From Polytrichum commune (Eukaryota > Streptophyta > Polytrichopsida > Polytrichales > Polytrichaceae), in the NCBI GenBank assembly GCA_950295325.1, contig OX485806.1:16368001-16432000 (forward strand): DNA of 64,000 nucleotides, in the 5' to 3' direction. Under the pieces are notes generated by a model. That model saw nothing but the letters and a program-made list of their open reading frames with translations. It ran no database searches and was not told the DNA's origin. Below, piece by piece: positions 1-12,535 of this stretch (position 1 is its first letter; every line of letters begins with the position of its first letter). A program made the position numbers and the translations under genes.

Positions 1-564
1 TGATGGTGAATTTCTGGACTGGTCAAATCGGTGATGCCATTAGTTGTCTTGCCATCTCAAAAGTTGTATTATTTACGGCCTTAATGGACTGTGCATGTGG
101 GGACCATTTTTCTGAATGATAAATCCAAAACCCCTTCACACTAGAGCTTGAGTTGAGAGCTCAAAGTTGCAATTTTCGGGAGTTTGATACTTGGAGATAC
201 TTTGATACTTGATGCTTGAATCCAAAGCTCTAACTATTGAAAGCTTGACTGATCTTCAACCTCAATAGTTTGAGCAAGTGTAAATTGACCATGCTTCAAG
301 TGAGAAATTAATGGGGTATATAATACTAAACAAGAAGTCATCATGACAAGCCAAAGACTGCTGGAAAGCCCACAAAATGCAAGCTAGAACTCTCGAACAT
401 TCCTACGCTACATCATGGAGGTAGCTTACGATTCTGATTAAATTTGTCAAAAAATGAGCAAGCGCATGCTTGTCATAATCGTTCCACATGAGATCCATCA
501 AGGTGCCATCTACACGTTGCAAGTCTGCTAAAAAGTTGAAGCTCTTGAGTTGAGAGCTCTGTGT

Positions 565-602
<38 letters not shown>

Positions 603-674
603 GGATATGACATACTCAGACTTGTTTTTCTCTAAAAGCATTTTATTTTGGCCAATTTTCTCTTTGCTGTACAG
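1..674. other. Intron or upstream sequence of the reductase gene
   Basis: I see no exon here. The next exon (from 675) opens in the middle of a nucleotide-binding fold, so at least one upstream exon must exist. It would encode the glycine-rich loop, and it is not found in these bases, so this is probably part of a long intron. A (CT)15 microsatellite lies at 568-597, just upstream of the acceptor. Confidence 0.5.
568..597. repeat. (CT)n microsatellite
   Basis: An uninterrupted CT dinucleotide repeat of about 15 units, 78 bases upstream of the first visible exon of the reductase gene. On the plus strand it is a long pyrimidine run, which is compatible with an intron. Confidence 0.95.
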
Positions 675-2291
675 TTAGCCAAGATAGCAGGCAATAAGGT
701 TGTAGCTACATGCGGTGGCGCAGACAAGGCTGCACTCCTTCATGAATTGGGTGTAGACCGGGTTATTGACTACAAGAAAGAGACAATAAAAACGGTATGT
801 GCACCCTACAAAAGCAGCTAAATATTTAATCTCACTCTTGAAAAATAATCAATTTGTCGCCCGAAATCTAGTGTTTGCGAAATAGACTTGAAATTGATAC
901 TGAAATGGGCTACCTGCCCTTCCTGAGCTTTGCAAGTGGTGTTTCAGGTCTTGAAGCAGGAGTATCCAAAAGGTGTGGATTTGATTTATGAATCAGTGGG
1001 AGGACAGATGTTTGAAACATGCATGAATGCGTTGGCGGTTTACGGTCGCATGGTGGTCATTGGGATGATTTCACAGGTCTATTTTTCTACTCATATTCTT
1101 TGTATTTTTTTCTTAGCCGCACGTTTTGAGGCCAACAACTTCTCACCTTGGACTTGAGCAATGTTTTCCACAAAGAAATGTCAGTGAAAGTTATGATCAA
1201 TCCAGAAATGAACTCAGTGGTAGACAACTGGTTGCACAAATTTAGCCTCTTATCCCAAGTCAAGTCAATTATAGGGCACTTTTTTCCCACTGCATTTAAA
1301 TCAGCCAAACCTTTGTTTTGGAGATTTCTGTTATATTTATTTTCTTAAAGAAATGCTGTTCACTGGCATTTTGAGCTACTTTTTTGGTGAAAGTCATTGT
1401 CTTAGCCAGTATATCCAGAGGAAGACACTATATAAAGTCTAAAAACCATAATTTTTTGGGTTGCAGTATACAGAGGGTGCTGAAGGGGGATGGAAGCCAG
1501 CTACTTACCCTGGCCTTTGTGAGAAGCTTCTTTGGAAGTCTCAAACAGTGGTAACTATCACTTTTATTTTCAATGTCATTTTCGTTCACCACGCCAGTAT
1601 TGCGGTTTTCATGTTGAAAGTGGTAAACCACATCCTTTGTTCCGGATTCTTAAACCAAAGTAAATGTTTTTGGGGGTATTTGGGCAGGCTGGATTTTTCT
1701 TGAATCACTACGTCAAACTGTGGCAAGAGCATATATGGAAACTATACGATTTATACAGTTCTGGTAAACTTAAGGTAAGTAGGGGTAAGTTTATTGACGT
1801 TTAATTTTCTTGTTTGATAATTTTAGAAGAATTTAAACCTAACCAGAACTTGAGTCTTCACCTTTACACGAAAATTCCCATCTCTAGATTTTCTCATAAG
1901 TTTATAAGCAAATGTTGTTCCAAATCAGGCATACTGACAAACCTTATCAAGCCTCCACCCCAAACAGTCTCCTAATGCATTGCAATTCTTTAAACCTGCA
2001 GATTGCAATCGATCCAACAAGATTTGTAGGACTTGAGTCTGTAGCTGACGCTGTTGAACATCTCCACTCAGGAAAGAGCTTGGGAAAGGTATGTAAATTT
2101 TTGTGTTGCTTTAAAAATGTTAAAAAAAAAAAAAAAAACTTTTTGCACTTAATTGCATACTCTCAGTTGGCACCAACTGAACTTGTTTACAGAACCTGAA
2201 GTGTTTTCTCTGGCATTTACTTTGACAATATCTGAATCCCAAGAAGAAAGACTTTGTTGATCTAATTTTACAGGTTAAGAGAGGAAACTAA
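675..2291 (+). CDS. PTGR3/ZADH2-like zinc-binding-dehydrogenase-family reductase, 3' part
   Basis: Partial gene; the 5' end lies outside the window. Six exons fit in one frame with GT-AG introns: 675-794, 948-1076, 1467-1550, 1688-1774, 2002-2088 and 2274-2291. The product starts [15 protein letters not shown], the second half of the Rossmann fold of the medium-chain dehydrogenase/reductase superfamily. It continues through [14 protein letters not shown] and [10 protein letters not shown] to a C-terminal stretch ([40 protein letters not shown]) that I recognise as typical of the PTGR3/ZADH2 (quinone oxidoreductase-like 2) branch. Members are NADPH-dependent double-bond reductases, usually lacking catalytic zinc; the substrate in plants is unknown. 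The last exon gives only VKRGN and a stop, whereas relatives usually end in a longer hydrophobic strand, so the true 3' end could differ. Confidence 0.85.
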
Positions 2292-5190
2292 CAGTTCAAG
2301 AATCCAGTAGCATGTCAAGTAGTGAAGTTAAGTACTTGCAGAATTTGTTACACATGAGTTTCTACCAGCCAAAGGGAAAAACTAAACCAGAATTAGAATT
2401 TGTAAGTAAAACATCTGTATTAATTTGGCGTCTTGGATTGTGAAATTGTGAGAGGCAATTTCAATTGCCACCCGCTCAATGCTTCATCATTCTCAACATG
2501 AATTCTTTGAAAAATGGCATCACCTGGTCATGTAGTCTGATAGAGCAAATTTCTGAGTGGTGCAGGTGGTGGTGCAAATTACTGCAACTTCTCAAATTCA
2601 ACAAAGATCACTGCTTTGAGTCTTGGAAAAAGGCTATTTCTGACCACTCACAACCTTCATTTTCCCTGGTATTTATTACAACATCAAAATTGTGCACCAT
2701 CAAAATACTGTAGACCTTTGCCTGGGGAAGGAAAACAACGGCAATCATTTGCAAGTGTACACAAAAAGCACGTGATTTGAGCACAACATCAGGCTCAACA
2801 GAAATCATTCTCTTGCTTGTTTGGCCCTTATGATCCATATTAGTAAGGTATATTTTCAGACAATAAACCAAACTCGAAGTAAGTCAGTATGCATTCAGGA
2901 AGCAATTCACTTCCAAAGCCTCACAACACAACAAGTTTCATGACTTCTACCCATGCTGTCCTTGGACTCTGCTTTCAGTACTAGGTCCTATGACAAGTAA
3001 TTTGATCCTACGAGTGTACAGTGGCCTAATTTTATAATGAAAGTTATACAATTTTTTTCTTTGGTGACATCTTTCACAAGCATGGTTCTAACAGACTAAA
3101 CTTCACACACTAAGTGGGAACATGAGGAGGATGGACATAGCATTCTTCAGCTTTCTTGTGGAGTTCTCTTCATAAGAGGAGTTACCAGATTCAGCTTGAA
3201 TTTGGTATCCCGGCAGATGGATCTTTATGGAATTATTCTAGCATTATATTCCAGTTATTATGGGGTCCTCTTGAAGGTTGAATAATGTTATGGAGCACAT
3301 GGAGTTGAAGCGACACAAATAGCAACAAGCACACTTGAGGCTCATGAGAATGCCTATCACCTTGGCTCATTCCACAATTATTCCAAAACTCCAAGGTATA
3401 GCAAGCAACTGTGAGCACAGTTTCTATTGTATGACACGGTCACTAGAAACATGTGAGTTGAATGAAATGAAATTGATTCGAAAGTCTTAGAAGCCAAAAG
3501 GCTCATGGACTAAAAGTGCGGTATGATGGTTTCAAACTAGCGAATTCGCTAGAGTGGTGGTATGAGGTAGTCTTTGTGAGATAAGAGGCTAATGTCAACA
3601 CTAATGGTCCAATTGAAACAAAGGCTTGAGGCTCCCTAATGCTACATTCCCAAATAGTGATGGAAACTTATCTCTAATGGGGTTATAAAAGGGACATTCC
3701 AATGCGAAGTGTCCCTCATTTTCAATTGCATCATGAACTTACAGTGTCTTGGGTGTGTGAATGTTTTGAAGCCCAAGGTGTGTGGCCCTATTGTGGACAC
3801 TTCCAATTGCACATATAATATTGGTTGTTGGATCGGATGACGAATTGTCCTTTTTGGTCAACATGTGCAAATTATGACAATTGTCATTTAAACCTTCAAA
3901 AATTGGAGTTCAGTTGCAAATGATTTTAAAATTAAAATAAATATAAAAGTGAAGATTCTCTTTCGGTTTAAATGATCACAGAGGTCCTCCTAATTGTGGT
4001 GACCATTAAACCTAGAACAATTACTTTATTCTAGGTACGTACTCCAATCTCATAATAAAACATGTCATTTTGGTTTTCATTCTTAATCACAAGCCTTGCC
4101 ATACACCACTTTAGTAAAGATTGTGTCCTGGTAAGAAAAGTGACCACATAAAGTTCACATGCCATAGCACTAGAGAGTTACATGAATTGGTTTGGTCCAT
4201 GGTCACACAATGAACATGTATTGGTCATCATAGTACGGCAATTCCACCTAATATCTCATTATGTGACCTATCATGGATCCCTATTTTGTGGGGTATTGTG
4301 GATACAAACATAAGCTACAACCCAAAATTTGGTGCCACAAAGGCATGGGCGCAATACATGCTTGGGAATGTCTTCTTCTTTAGGGCTTGACTTGGAGGTC
4401 ATCTTTTCAACAATTCCAAATATTGTTGAGTTTTCTGAGAATGATAGAAGTGTTAAAATTACCCTCAAATGATCAAGATAGTGGGCAAAATACAAGGAAA
4501 AAATTCTGAGCTTCATAGAATCTATATTCTTATGTACCTATGAATAAATATAATGTCAAAGAGTTTTTTTCCTTTTATTCTTGACCTCGCCGGAGTTTAA
4601 GGTAGAATCACCTCAAACCAAGACAACCCCAAAAACCAACGCCCTCAAAATCTTGCATAATAAGTACATGTTGATTTTGAGAATGTTCATGATGTGAACA
4701 TCAAGCCCTTGAACGTTTTATACTCGATTAATTTTTCTGTGCCTCTAGTCGGGTAGGCGCCGGGGCGCCTTGAGCTAAGCCACACCACAGGGCGACGACT
4801 AATGCGTTGCCCTGGCTGCCAACATAGTTTTCACTTCATAGCATTGTGTCTTCCAAATTATAAGTGACACTAAATACAATATTTAGTGTATTGGTCGGCT
4901 CTCCCTATTCATTGGTCTACAAAACCCATCTTAAGTGCACCTCACCTTTAAGGTCCAAAAGCCAGTATATATGTTCACTTTCACTTAGTAAATAAGCAGT
5001 TGACTAGAATTTCATTTCCAAAATGCATTTCTCATTAGACTATTAACCCTTGATGGTCAAGCAATTTCTTGAATTATTAAATTCATGCAAAATTATCGTG
5101 TCTTTATTTTAATTATTTTAATTATTACTTTAAACAAGGTTATTACAACATTATTGATAATTCAATTTGCATGATATCTTATGTTTCATT
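2292..5190. other. Intergenic region; 3' UTR of the reductase and decayed repeats
   Basis: No coding region recognised. The first few hundred bases are presumably reductase 3' UTR. The stretch 3900-4260 resembles 27720-28020 (dispersed repeat). 4592-4710 resembles 6400-6500 in biotin synthase intron 1. The right end of a 'GTGTCACT' MITE lies at 4837-4892. A GC-rich patch at 4750-4820 has no recognisable identity. Confidence 0.55.
4837..4892 (-). mobile_element. MITE family A, solo right end
   Basis: The segment reads as the right end of the family seen complete at 25853-26079: a 'TTCCAAAT' stretch, then AAGTGACACTAAAT and a short self-complementary end (ATATTTAGTG). No matching left end was found nearby, so this is a truncated copy. 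Confidence 0.6.
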
Positions 5191-5679
5191 AAAACTCGGA
5201 GCGGGCAGGGTTTTTTTTTTGGGCACGGCCAGGCGGGCAGAGGCGTCGGCACCCTTTTGAGGGGCCCTTAGTGCCCAGGATCGGCTTCATAGGTAGCTCC
5301 GGAAGAAACAAAGAAGGAAGCAAGGAAGGAGCTTTGTTGACGCTGCTTTCTACGCATCCGGAGAATCCTCAACACCGAATCTCTCATATTCGGTCACTTG
5401 CTCGATTGAGAAATCGAGTACTGCATTTAGGCTTGAGGAATTTCAGCTGTCTTGTAAGCATTCCTACTTCTCCGAGGGTCACATTCCTTGGCAATAGGTC
5501 AGGATATATTTGATTCGATCCTTGGTTCGGTGTCGACTTGTGTTTCGAGTTCATGCTTAGCATGTTTCTGGATTTGGATTTGGATTTGGGTTTGTGTGTG
5601 ACTGTCAAGGATTACGAATATGACATGGATGTAGATTGTTTTGTGCAGGTTGTGTTTAGGGTACGGTAAAGTGCGAGCT
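5190..5679 (+). promoter_or_regulatory. Probable promoter and 5' UTR of biotin synthase, possibly with a 5' UTR intron
   Basis: This stretch is GC-richer than the surrounding DNA and lies directly upstream of the BIO2 start codon. A good donor (CTT|GTAAGC near 5453) and a good acceptor (TTTGTGCAG at about 5640-5648) would remove about 190 bases. That leaves a short second leader exon before the ATG at 5680. No clear TATA box was identified. This is inferred from splice-site appearance only. Confidence 0.4.
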
Positions 5680-8600
5680 ATGGCTTGGAGGCGGGCAACC
5701 ATCCGGTGCCTGTCCAATGTAGCCACCATATCCACAGAACCGACAACATCATCAATTTGTGGTCGCAATCTGGACAGAACTCCTGTGATGAGCTCTCAGT
5801 GTCGCAGTAAAATTGGGAATTCATCAAGATTCTCTTCGTCGTCTTCGTCTGCGGCCTACTCTCAGAATGTGGTCACGTCGTCGGAGACCTCTTCGGAGCT
5901 TTCGAAGAATGGCGTATTTGTGATGAATTCAGCGCCAGTTTCGTCGCGCCAGGATTCAGCAGCTGCCGTGGCGGGAGAGAGTGCTATTCAAAATGGGCCT
6001 AGGAACGACTGGACACGGGAGGATATTCAGGCCATCTACGATTCCCCGTTAATGGATCTCTTGCTCTATGGGGTAGGCTCTTGGATTGAATGTTGCTTGC
6101 ATATTTTTGGTTATCCACACCTTTTGCAATTTGTGTCTCGTAAAGGATGAGAAACATCTTCTCATTCCAAAGAAAGGGTTTCGGGTATAAGTTAGAGCTT
6201 GCTTTCGGTTTGATTGTCATTCACCAATTTCAGGTATGTTTTAGTTCAGATAATCTCCTCTGGGTTAGTTACCAAGATTTGGAATAGAACTGTCTGGAGC
6301 AAGGATTACTCTGTTTGTTGTATCCAAACTGACTACAAAGCTATTTGTACTTGGCTTGTGAAAACTGAAATGCGTACTAACACATTATAAAGGTAGATGG
6401 TCCTGAAACCAACATCCCACCCAAAACTCACACCTAAAAGCTTGCACAAATAAGTACATATTGCTTCTGATAATGTCCACCACGTTAACATCAGGCTCCA
6501 GTGTTGGTTTTGGGGGCATCTACAATAAAACTTCAAACCCTTAATAACTTTTGCATATGGGATTCGAATAAGACATGCTTTGGTGCTTTGGAATCTCCTG
6601 GCAATGCTAACGAGAATAGATTAAAAAAAAAATTCAAACTAATAACGGGATCTATGGTTAGCGCTTAAAGTGACAGTCTAGCACTATCTACCTCAGCGTT
6701 GTGTAATTCCAAATAGTACTCGTAACAGTGTAGTTGGACGGTTGTAAAATAGTGCCACTTTTAATTGAGAATTTCTACTGAGTACAAAAGTCTTGATCCT
6801 TGTGCAGGCGCAAGTCCACAAACATGCACATAAATGGAGAGAGGTCCAGCAGTGTACATTGCTCTCTATCAAGACAGGTGGTTGTTCAGAGGATTGCTCA
6901 TACTGCCCTCAGTCTTCACGCTACGATACAGGGGTTAAAGCTCACAAGCTTTTGGCGGAAGACGTAGTCCTTGATGCAGCTAGGAAGGTATGAGTTCTAT
7001 AATAATTTTCGAAGATTTATATTTATTAACCCTATGAATTCATGTGGCCTTATACAAGTATGGGTTCTAATGGATCTCACACAGCTTCACACAGATTTGA
7101 TGTTGAATGTTTACACCTTCATTGCAAACATTGCTTGTCTGCAATTCCTCAGGAAGGGTCTGCATGCGTGGCAGCTTTAGGAAGTTGAAATTGCATATAA
7201 CCAAGAGAGGACATACGTCCTAAAGTAGCCTTTTGACATTGGTTCATGAGTCTACTGTATGCAATGTCTGTCGGTGATTGCTCCTAATGATGCTGTTTCA
7301 GGGTTTAGGGTATGATCTAGCAGTACAATGCCTCAGCAAGAGGGCTGATAGTTAAGAATTTGTTGTTGAATGAACCTACCATTTGCTTCCATTTCCATAG
7401 ATTGATTTTTTGAGTTTGTTGTGTGCTTGTAATTACTTGGATTTTTAGGCAAAGGAGGCAGGAAGCTCAAGATTTTGTATGGGTGCGGCATGGAGGGACA
7501 CTGTGGGCAGGAAGACCAACTTCAATCAGATTCTAGATTATGTTAAGGAAATCAGGTACACTATTAAAGTTATCCTCTAAGTCAACATGACGTTTGGTTG
7601 GGAGTTGGTTGTTTTGCATACAACATCTTCCAAGTTTGGTAAAATTTCAGTGCATGCTCGGAGGTAGCTTTTGAATTTGAATGAAGAGCAAGTTATATTG
7701 GTTCATTGAGGGCCAAACTCGTTCTAGCTTGCTCTTCATTTAAATTCAAAAGCTACCTCCGAGCATGCACCACCACAAATGGAAAGTTTTTTTTTTTTTT
7801 AATATATATTCTATGCAAACCAACCAATGAAAAGTCATAGGAGACTAACTCCCAATAATTTGCCCCATTGCATTAAAGGATAACTCTACTATCAGACTAA
7901 AAATTTGCCTTTTCTGTTCTATGTATAAGTTGTTCAATGCAGAGTCTGTTTAGAAAATGATGAAGCAATTACCCTCATCATTGCTGTATTAATTGAATGA
8001 TTTTGTGCTACACAGGGGCATGGGAATGGAGGTCTGCTGCACGTTAGGTATGTTGGAGAAACAGCAAGCAGACCAACTTAAGACTGCAGGTCTTACTGCT
8101 TATAATCATAACTTGGACACGTCGAGGGAATATTACCCAAATGTGATAACGACACGCTCGTATGATGAGCGACTGAAAACTCTTGAATTTGTACGCGATG
8201 CAGGGATCAGTGTTTGCTCAGGTATGAAATTGAATACCCTTCTCCCGTTACATGCAATGTCCAGCCATCATGGAAACTTCAATTGATTGTCTCTGGGCAG
8301 TTTAGGTTTTTTCTTTCTCTGTAAAGCTATTTTAGGTGTGAAGATGGTTAGGGTGATTTATTATTACTGCCATGTGAACGTGAAAGTCATTCCTGAACTG
8401 TGCATTTTTGTTCAGGAGGTATCATTGGACTTGGTGAAGCTGATGAGGATCGTGTCGGGCTCCTACACACACTAGCCACTTTGCCTGAACATCCAGAGAG
8501 TGTGCCTATAAATGCACTTCTAGCAGTCAAGGGTACCCCTCTGGAAAATCAGAAGGTGATTTGTTAGTGAATTTGAGCCATTTTAAGCTAATTATGTCAA

Positions 8601-10002
8601 AATCGACTCTATCTAAAATTAACTTGTTCTTCAAGTGCACTTTTGAAATCGGCTGAATACCTTAATGTGTCTGGAGATTGGGTTCATATACACAGTCTGG
8701 GTGCCCTTGTGCCCTTAAATGCAAATACATACTTAGTATTTCAATTACCCATGTCACATAAGAGTACCCATATCTTAATTTTCTCCTTGACTTAAGATAA
8801 TGCATTGAATAAAATTTCAAACCCATAAATAGATACACATTGATTATTAGACTTGGTGAGGCTCATAGAAATTGTGTATATGGGTTGTCCTATGAGCCCC
8901 TTGGTCCTTTAAGGTTAATAGATTACAACATTTTTCAGCTACACATAGAGATTGCTTGCTTTGAGAGGTATGTGCTTTCTTGCAAGTAGATCTTGAACTC
9001 AAAGCACTGATTTAAATTTTCTGCAAAATTTGGGCACAGCCAGTTGAAGTCTGGGAGATGGTGAGGATGATTGCAACTGCGCGCATTGTCATGCCTAAGG
9101 CGATGGTGCGTTTATCGGCTGGACGAGTGCGATTTTCTCAGCCAGAGCAGGTTCTATCTCTGACCTGTGAATACCTTGTTGGTACCGCGTTTGGCATCCT
9201 GTCGAGTGAATAGGAACAGTTTACAGTTCTTTTGACCTTCCTGAGAGGAATTTTACACCAGAGCTTGAGGGCCCATTACCATTGAAATTAAAATCTCTCA
9301 TCGGTAAAAAATGCCAAGACCATCTCACTTCACTTTACACTAGATCTTGAGGGCCTAAGGGACGAAGGAAGTTTGAATGGATGAAAACCTTACATGGCTA
9401 CATGGAAAACAATGGATAATGTTTCATGGTCACAGATTTTGCATCAAGCCCACCGCAAAGAGGGGGGTCTAACTCAAAACTGGGAGACCATAACACTTCA
9501 AAAGCTCAGAACTCTTGAATTATTTTAATTTATTGTGTAGAAGGGCCCACATGAATAGGAATTGAATAATGAAGTAGCATTCGTTTGAGAGCAGTTGCTT
9601 ATTTGTTTACACTACACTTGAAGGCCCATGATCACACAAAATTCAATTTCAATGTTCCATGGTATAGCCTTTGGATGAGTTTCAAGGGCCCTCACAATTT
9701 CATGGTCATAGTAATCTGGTGTTGACCATTTTATTCAAAAGAAATGGTGTTGATGACTTATCTGATGTTTGACCTACTCATGATGTGTTTTTGTGAAGGC
9801 ACTATGCTTCATGGCAGGAGCCAACTCCATTTTTACAGGCGAGAAGTTGCTGACAACTCCAAACAACGATAAAGACGCAGACCACCAGATGTTTGAGACT
9901 CTGGGTCTTATTCCCAAGCCTCCCAATTTTGATCAAGGACACCCTGCCTCCAAAATGGATGACAACAGTGAGAGGTTAGAGGCAGCAGCTGTTGCTGGAT
10001 AA
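5680..10002 (+). CDS. BIO2: Biotin synthase, mitochondrial (BIO2)
   Basis: Radical-SAM enzyme that inserts sulfur into dethiobiotin, the last step of biotin synthesis, in mitochondria. Seven exons: 5680-6072, 6808-6987, 7449-7555, 8016-8221, 8416-8555, 9040-9150, 9799-10002. Phases all agree and give 446 aa. The radical-SAM [4Fe-4S] motif is [15 protein letters not shown] (Cys157, Cys161, Cys164). [2Fe-2S] ligands expected from the E. coli enzyme are present as FCMGAAW (Cys201), EVCCTLG (Cys234), SVCSGG (Cys294), plus RLSAGR. Conserved blocks [15 protein letters not shown] and [16 protein letters not shown] are intact. The first ~105 residues are Ser/Arg-rich and poorly conserved, starting [10 protein letters not shown], as expected of a mitochondrial targeting region; it looks longer than the Arabidopsis one. 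The ATG at 5680 is the first in frame after an apparent leader splice site. Confidence 0.95.
6400..6530. repeat. Small inverted-repeat element in BIO2 intron 1
   Basis: AACCAACATCCCACCCAAAAC near the left end pairs imperfectly with GTTGGTTTTGGGGGC near 6503-6518. The interior resembles intergenic DNA at 4592-4710 (shared 'ATAAGTACAT...GTTAACATCAGGC'-like text), so it is probably a dispersed MITE-type repeat. Confidence 0.4.
7598..7855. mobile_element. Foldback MITE (family D) in BIO2 intron 3
   Basis: Terminal inverted repeats begin TTGGGAGTTGGTTG and end AACTCCCAA. Internally 7650-7692 and about 7728-7770 are complementary over 43 nt with a single deviation, which becomes a G:U pair in the sense RNA. 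A relative with the same termini lies at 11407-11704. The element sits inside the intron between exons 3 and 4 and does not touch splice sites. Confidence 0.8.
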
Positions 10003-11406
10003 AAGGAAAACATTAAATCTGTTTTGATCAAAATTCTCCAACAGGGATGGAAACTAGTGTACTTCAATACGGCTCCTGATGATCAATGCCACCTGAGATT
10101 CAGACAGGTTAGCCTTGGCAAATTCATGAAAACATATCTTTTGCTATTTATTTCTCTAGGAAACCCTGGCAAATCTATTTTTTCTGCCTTCTCTTTGGAG
10201 AGATGTACTATGACTTCACGGCTGGTGCTCAACACGTTTCTTATCAGATTTTTTTTTGAGGTGTTCTATTTAATTTTGAAAAATGAATCAGTTGCCACCA
10301 TTTTATAGGTGCATGTCCATGTCTTAAGATGGGTTCCTTTGCAAAAACTCAAATGTCAATACGAATCTCATAAGAATCTCAACTAGGACCTTCTGAAGCT
10401 CTGAATATACATCGCTTTTCTTTTGCAAGTTGACTTAAGGAATGTACACCTATTTTTCTTGTAGTAGTTGGTTGTAAATTTATGTAGGGGATTGAGGCTG
10501 ACCTTATGACAAGAGGGACCTTTTACATAAGCGATTTACACAGTTTTCATGATTAAGAAGCAATTAAACTGATGCAACCTTCCCGCGTGCCCATCAACTT
10601 GTATCTTGTACGATGCAATTAAAAAGTCGGGTTCTTTATAAAGGATTTAGTATGCTGAAGAGATTCTTTGAAGGAACTCAACTACGTCCATCTAGATAGT
10701 ATTATAACATTCTCAGAATTGCAAACTTTTGCAGATCTTACCAATGTATTGACATGAACACACAAAGTTCTCAGATTGATTAGGCAGGCCTATTCTAGTC
10801 TCTTTTTTATTAGCAAATTTTGTTTTCAGGTGATGGTTGTCTTCCTTTTATGTGTTTGTTGTTATCACAGGAACTAATCACTGCAGTGTAACAATCAAAT
10901 TTTATACAAATTAATATGGCAGCCGCTTGTGCATCTTTGATCAGTTGGAATCAAGTCTTGTTTGTAGTTTCTCTGCTATGACTCTTCGATAATAATCTTT
11001 CAAATTTAGTGTTGAGAGGAAGAAAGAAAAAAAAAAGGGGGAAAAAAGACAAAAGTATAAGTTCTAGCATGCAAATTGTATGCCTCAATTGTGTCATTTG
11101 AAATAATCAACCCAGCTGCACACTGACCCTCAATAAGTACCTGTGTAATAGGAGAAATGGAAAGGTACGCAGGTTGATCAAGCTGAGGATCTTAACATTT
11201 AGTGTTCAAGCATTCAAGTATTTATGACACGAACTTGTATCACCTATTGAAAAACTTTCTAACTTAAATGCACTAATGTCACTACTTACAACCACATGAT
11301 GTAGTTATTTGGGAAGTGATTCAACCTTTCTATATTGACATACTGACAGAACTTAAGACACGGGTGAATCAAGAAAGTTAATCCTTTAATTCAAAAGGAC
11401 TTTTTG
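10003..11406. other. BIO2 3' UTR and downstream spacer
   Basis: AT-rich sequence without a supported gene. The first several hundred bases are presumably BIO2 3' UTR; I could not fix a polyadenylation site. An A/G-rich run lies at 11018-11050. Confidence 0.5.
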
Positions 11407-11704
11407 TTGGGAGTTGGTTGGTTTGCATACAACACCTTCCATGTTATGTAAGTTTTCCGTGCATGTTTGGACTTATCGTGGAGTAAATTCAAACCAAATA
11501 TATATATATATATAGGTTCATTGAGAGTCAAACTCATTTTAGCATTCCAAAAAGATGCTAAATTAAGTGAACCAAAATAGATTGCACTTCATTTAAACTC
11601 GAGCACTACCTCCAAACATGCATCACAAGTGGAAAGAAATTAATGATCTTGTATGGAAAAACAACTGAGACAAAAATCGTCGGGGAGGGCCGGCCAACTC
11701 CCAA
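11407..11704. mobile_element. Foldback MITE (family D), second copy
   Basis: It starts TTGGGAGTTGGTTGGTTTGC and ends with the complement GGCCAACTCCCAA. The interior carries the same 'GCATGTTTGGA ... TCCAAACATGC' complementary arms as the BIO2 intron copy, more diverged and with a TA-repeat (about 11500-11515) in the loop. Confidence 0.75.
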
Positions 11705-12099
11705 CGAAAAGCCTCATTGAATGAAAAGGATAAACTCCAATCATGTTATGAAGGTTTCCGGTGATTTCTAATGTTAGTCTACTGCACCAGGCCTCACTCG
11801 TCTTCCCAAAGCAGCTATGAACCAACCACAGAAACTAGTGCAGGTGGGTCTGACCCCAATTTGCTTTAAGAATCATGGGAAACTACTTTCCATGCAATCT
11901 GCCATGCTTGAGCACCATCAGTAGCTGCTACTGGCGTACTGGAAACTCGAAAGTCTAGTCCTTACTCATAATTCCCACAATGAATTCGGAGGCGTTGAGC
12001 TGCAAAGCCAGACTTACTGCCGCCCATGGAATTAGTTAGTGCATGTGAACTAACCCAACATACAAACACGGAATTATCATTGCCTGCACCAAATTGGCC

Positions 12100-12535
12100 A
12101 TGGAATGATTATTAAACATGTGATGCAGCTGCCACACGGATCCCTCAAATTTCATCCGAGAGTAAATCTCAGAAATGCGTGCATAGATTCGTCAACCCTG
12201 GAAGAATCAGAAATGGGAAGATGGGCCTTGTTTTGGTTGTTTTTTCTGTTGTTTGCTACCTTATGCTACTTGGATCCGCAAGTCTATTTGAATTTTTTTT
12301 TTTTTGTGGGTCTGTAAATTCATCTGAAGAAGTCAAATCAATCCCAGGAAATTTTGGAGCTACACTTTTTCTTCTTTCTAGTATGGGCTTCATTATTTTA
12401 AAGCTTTTGCAATGGTTCAGCTATCTTGGCATGATAAATTTAAATATCATTGTAGTATGCAAGACATTACCTTTCTTAATTTTATGTGACCTGGAGTCCG
12501 CAAGCACAGACTTAACTACTAGAAGAGTCTAAAAC
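12100..12535 (+). other. Possible small membrane-protein fragment
   Basis: Two overlapping frames give hydrophobic N-terminus-like peptides. One, starting at 12212, is MGRWALFWLFFLLFATLCYL. The other gives GKMGLVLVVFSVVCYLMLLG and further hydrophobic stretches. A T-tract at 12292-12304 separates the two halves, so a frameshift relic of a multi-span protein is possible. I recognise no family with confidence; the second reading faintly recalls the start of DUF1218 membrane proteins. It may be chance. Confidence 0.2.

Noticed and set aside
6808-7180. Open frames that run past BIO2 exon ends
   Set aside because: Read-through into introns: family conservation stops exactly at GT donors.
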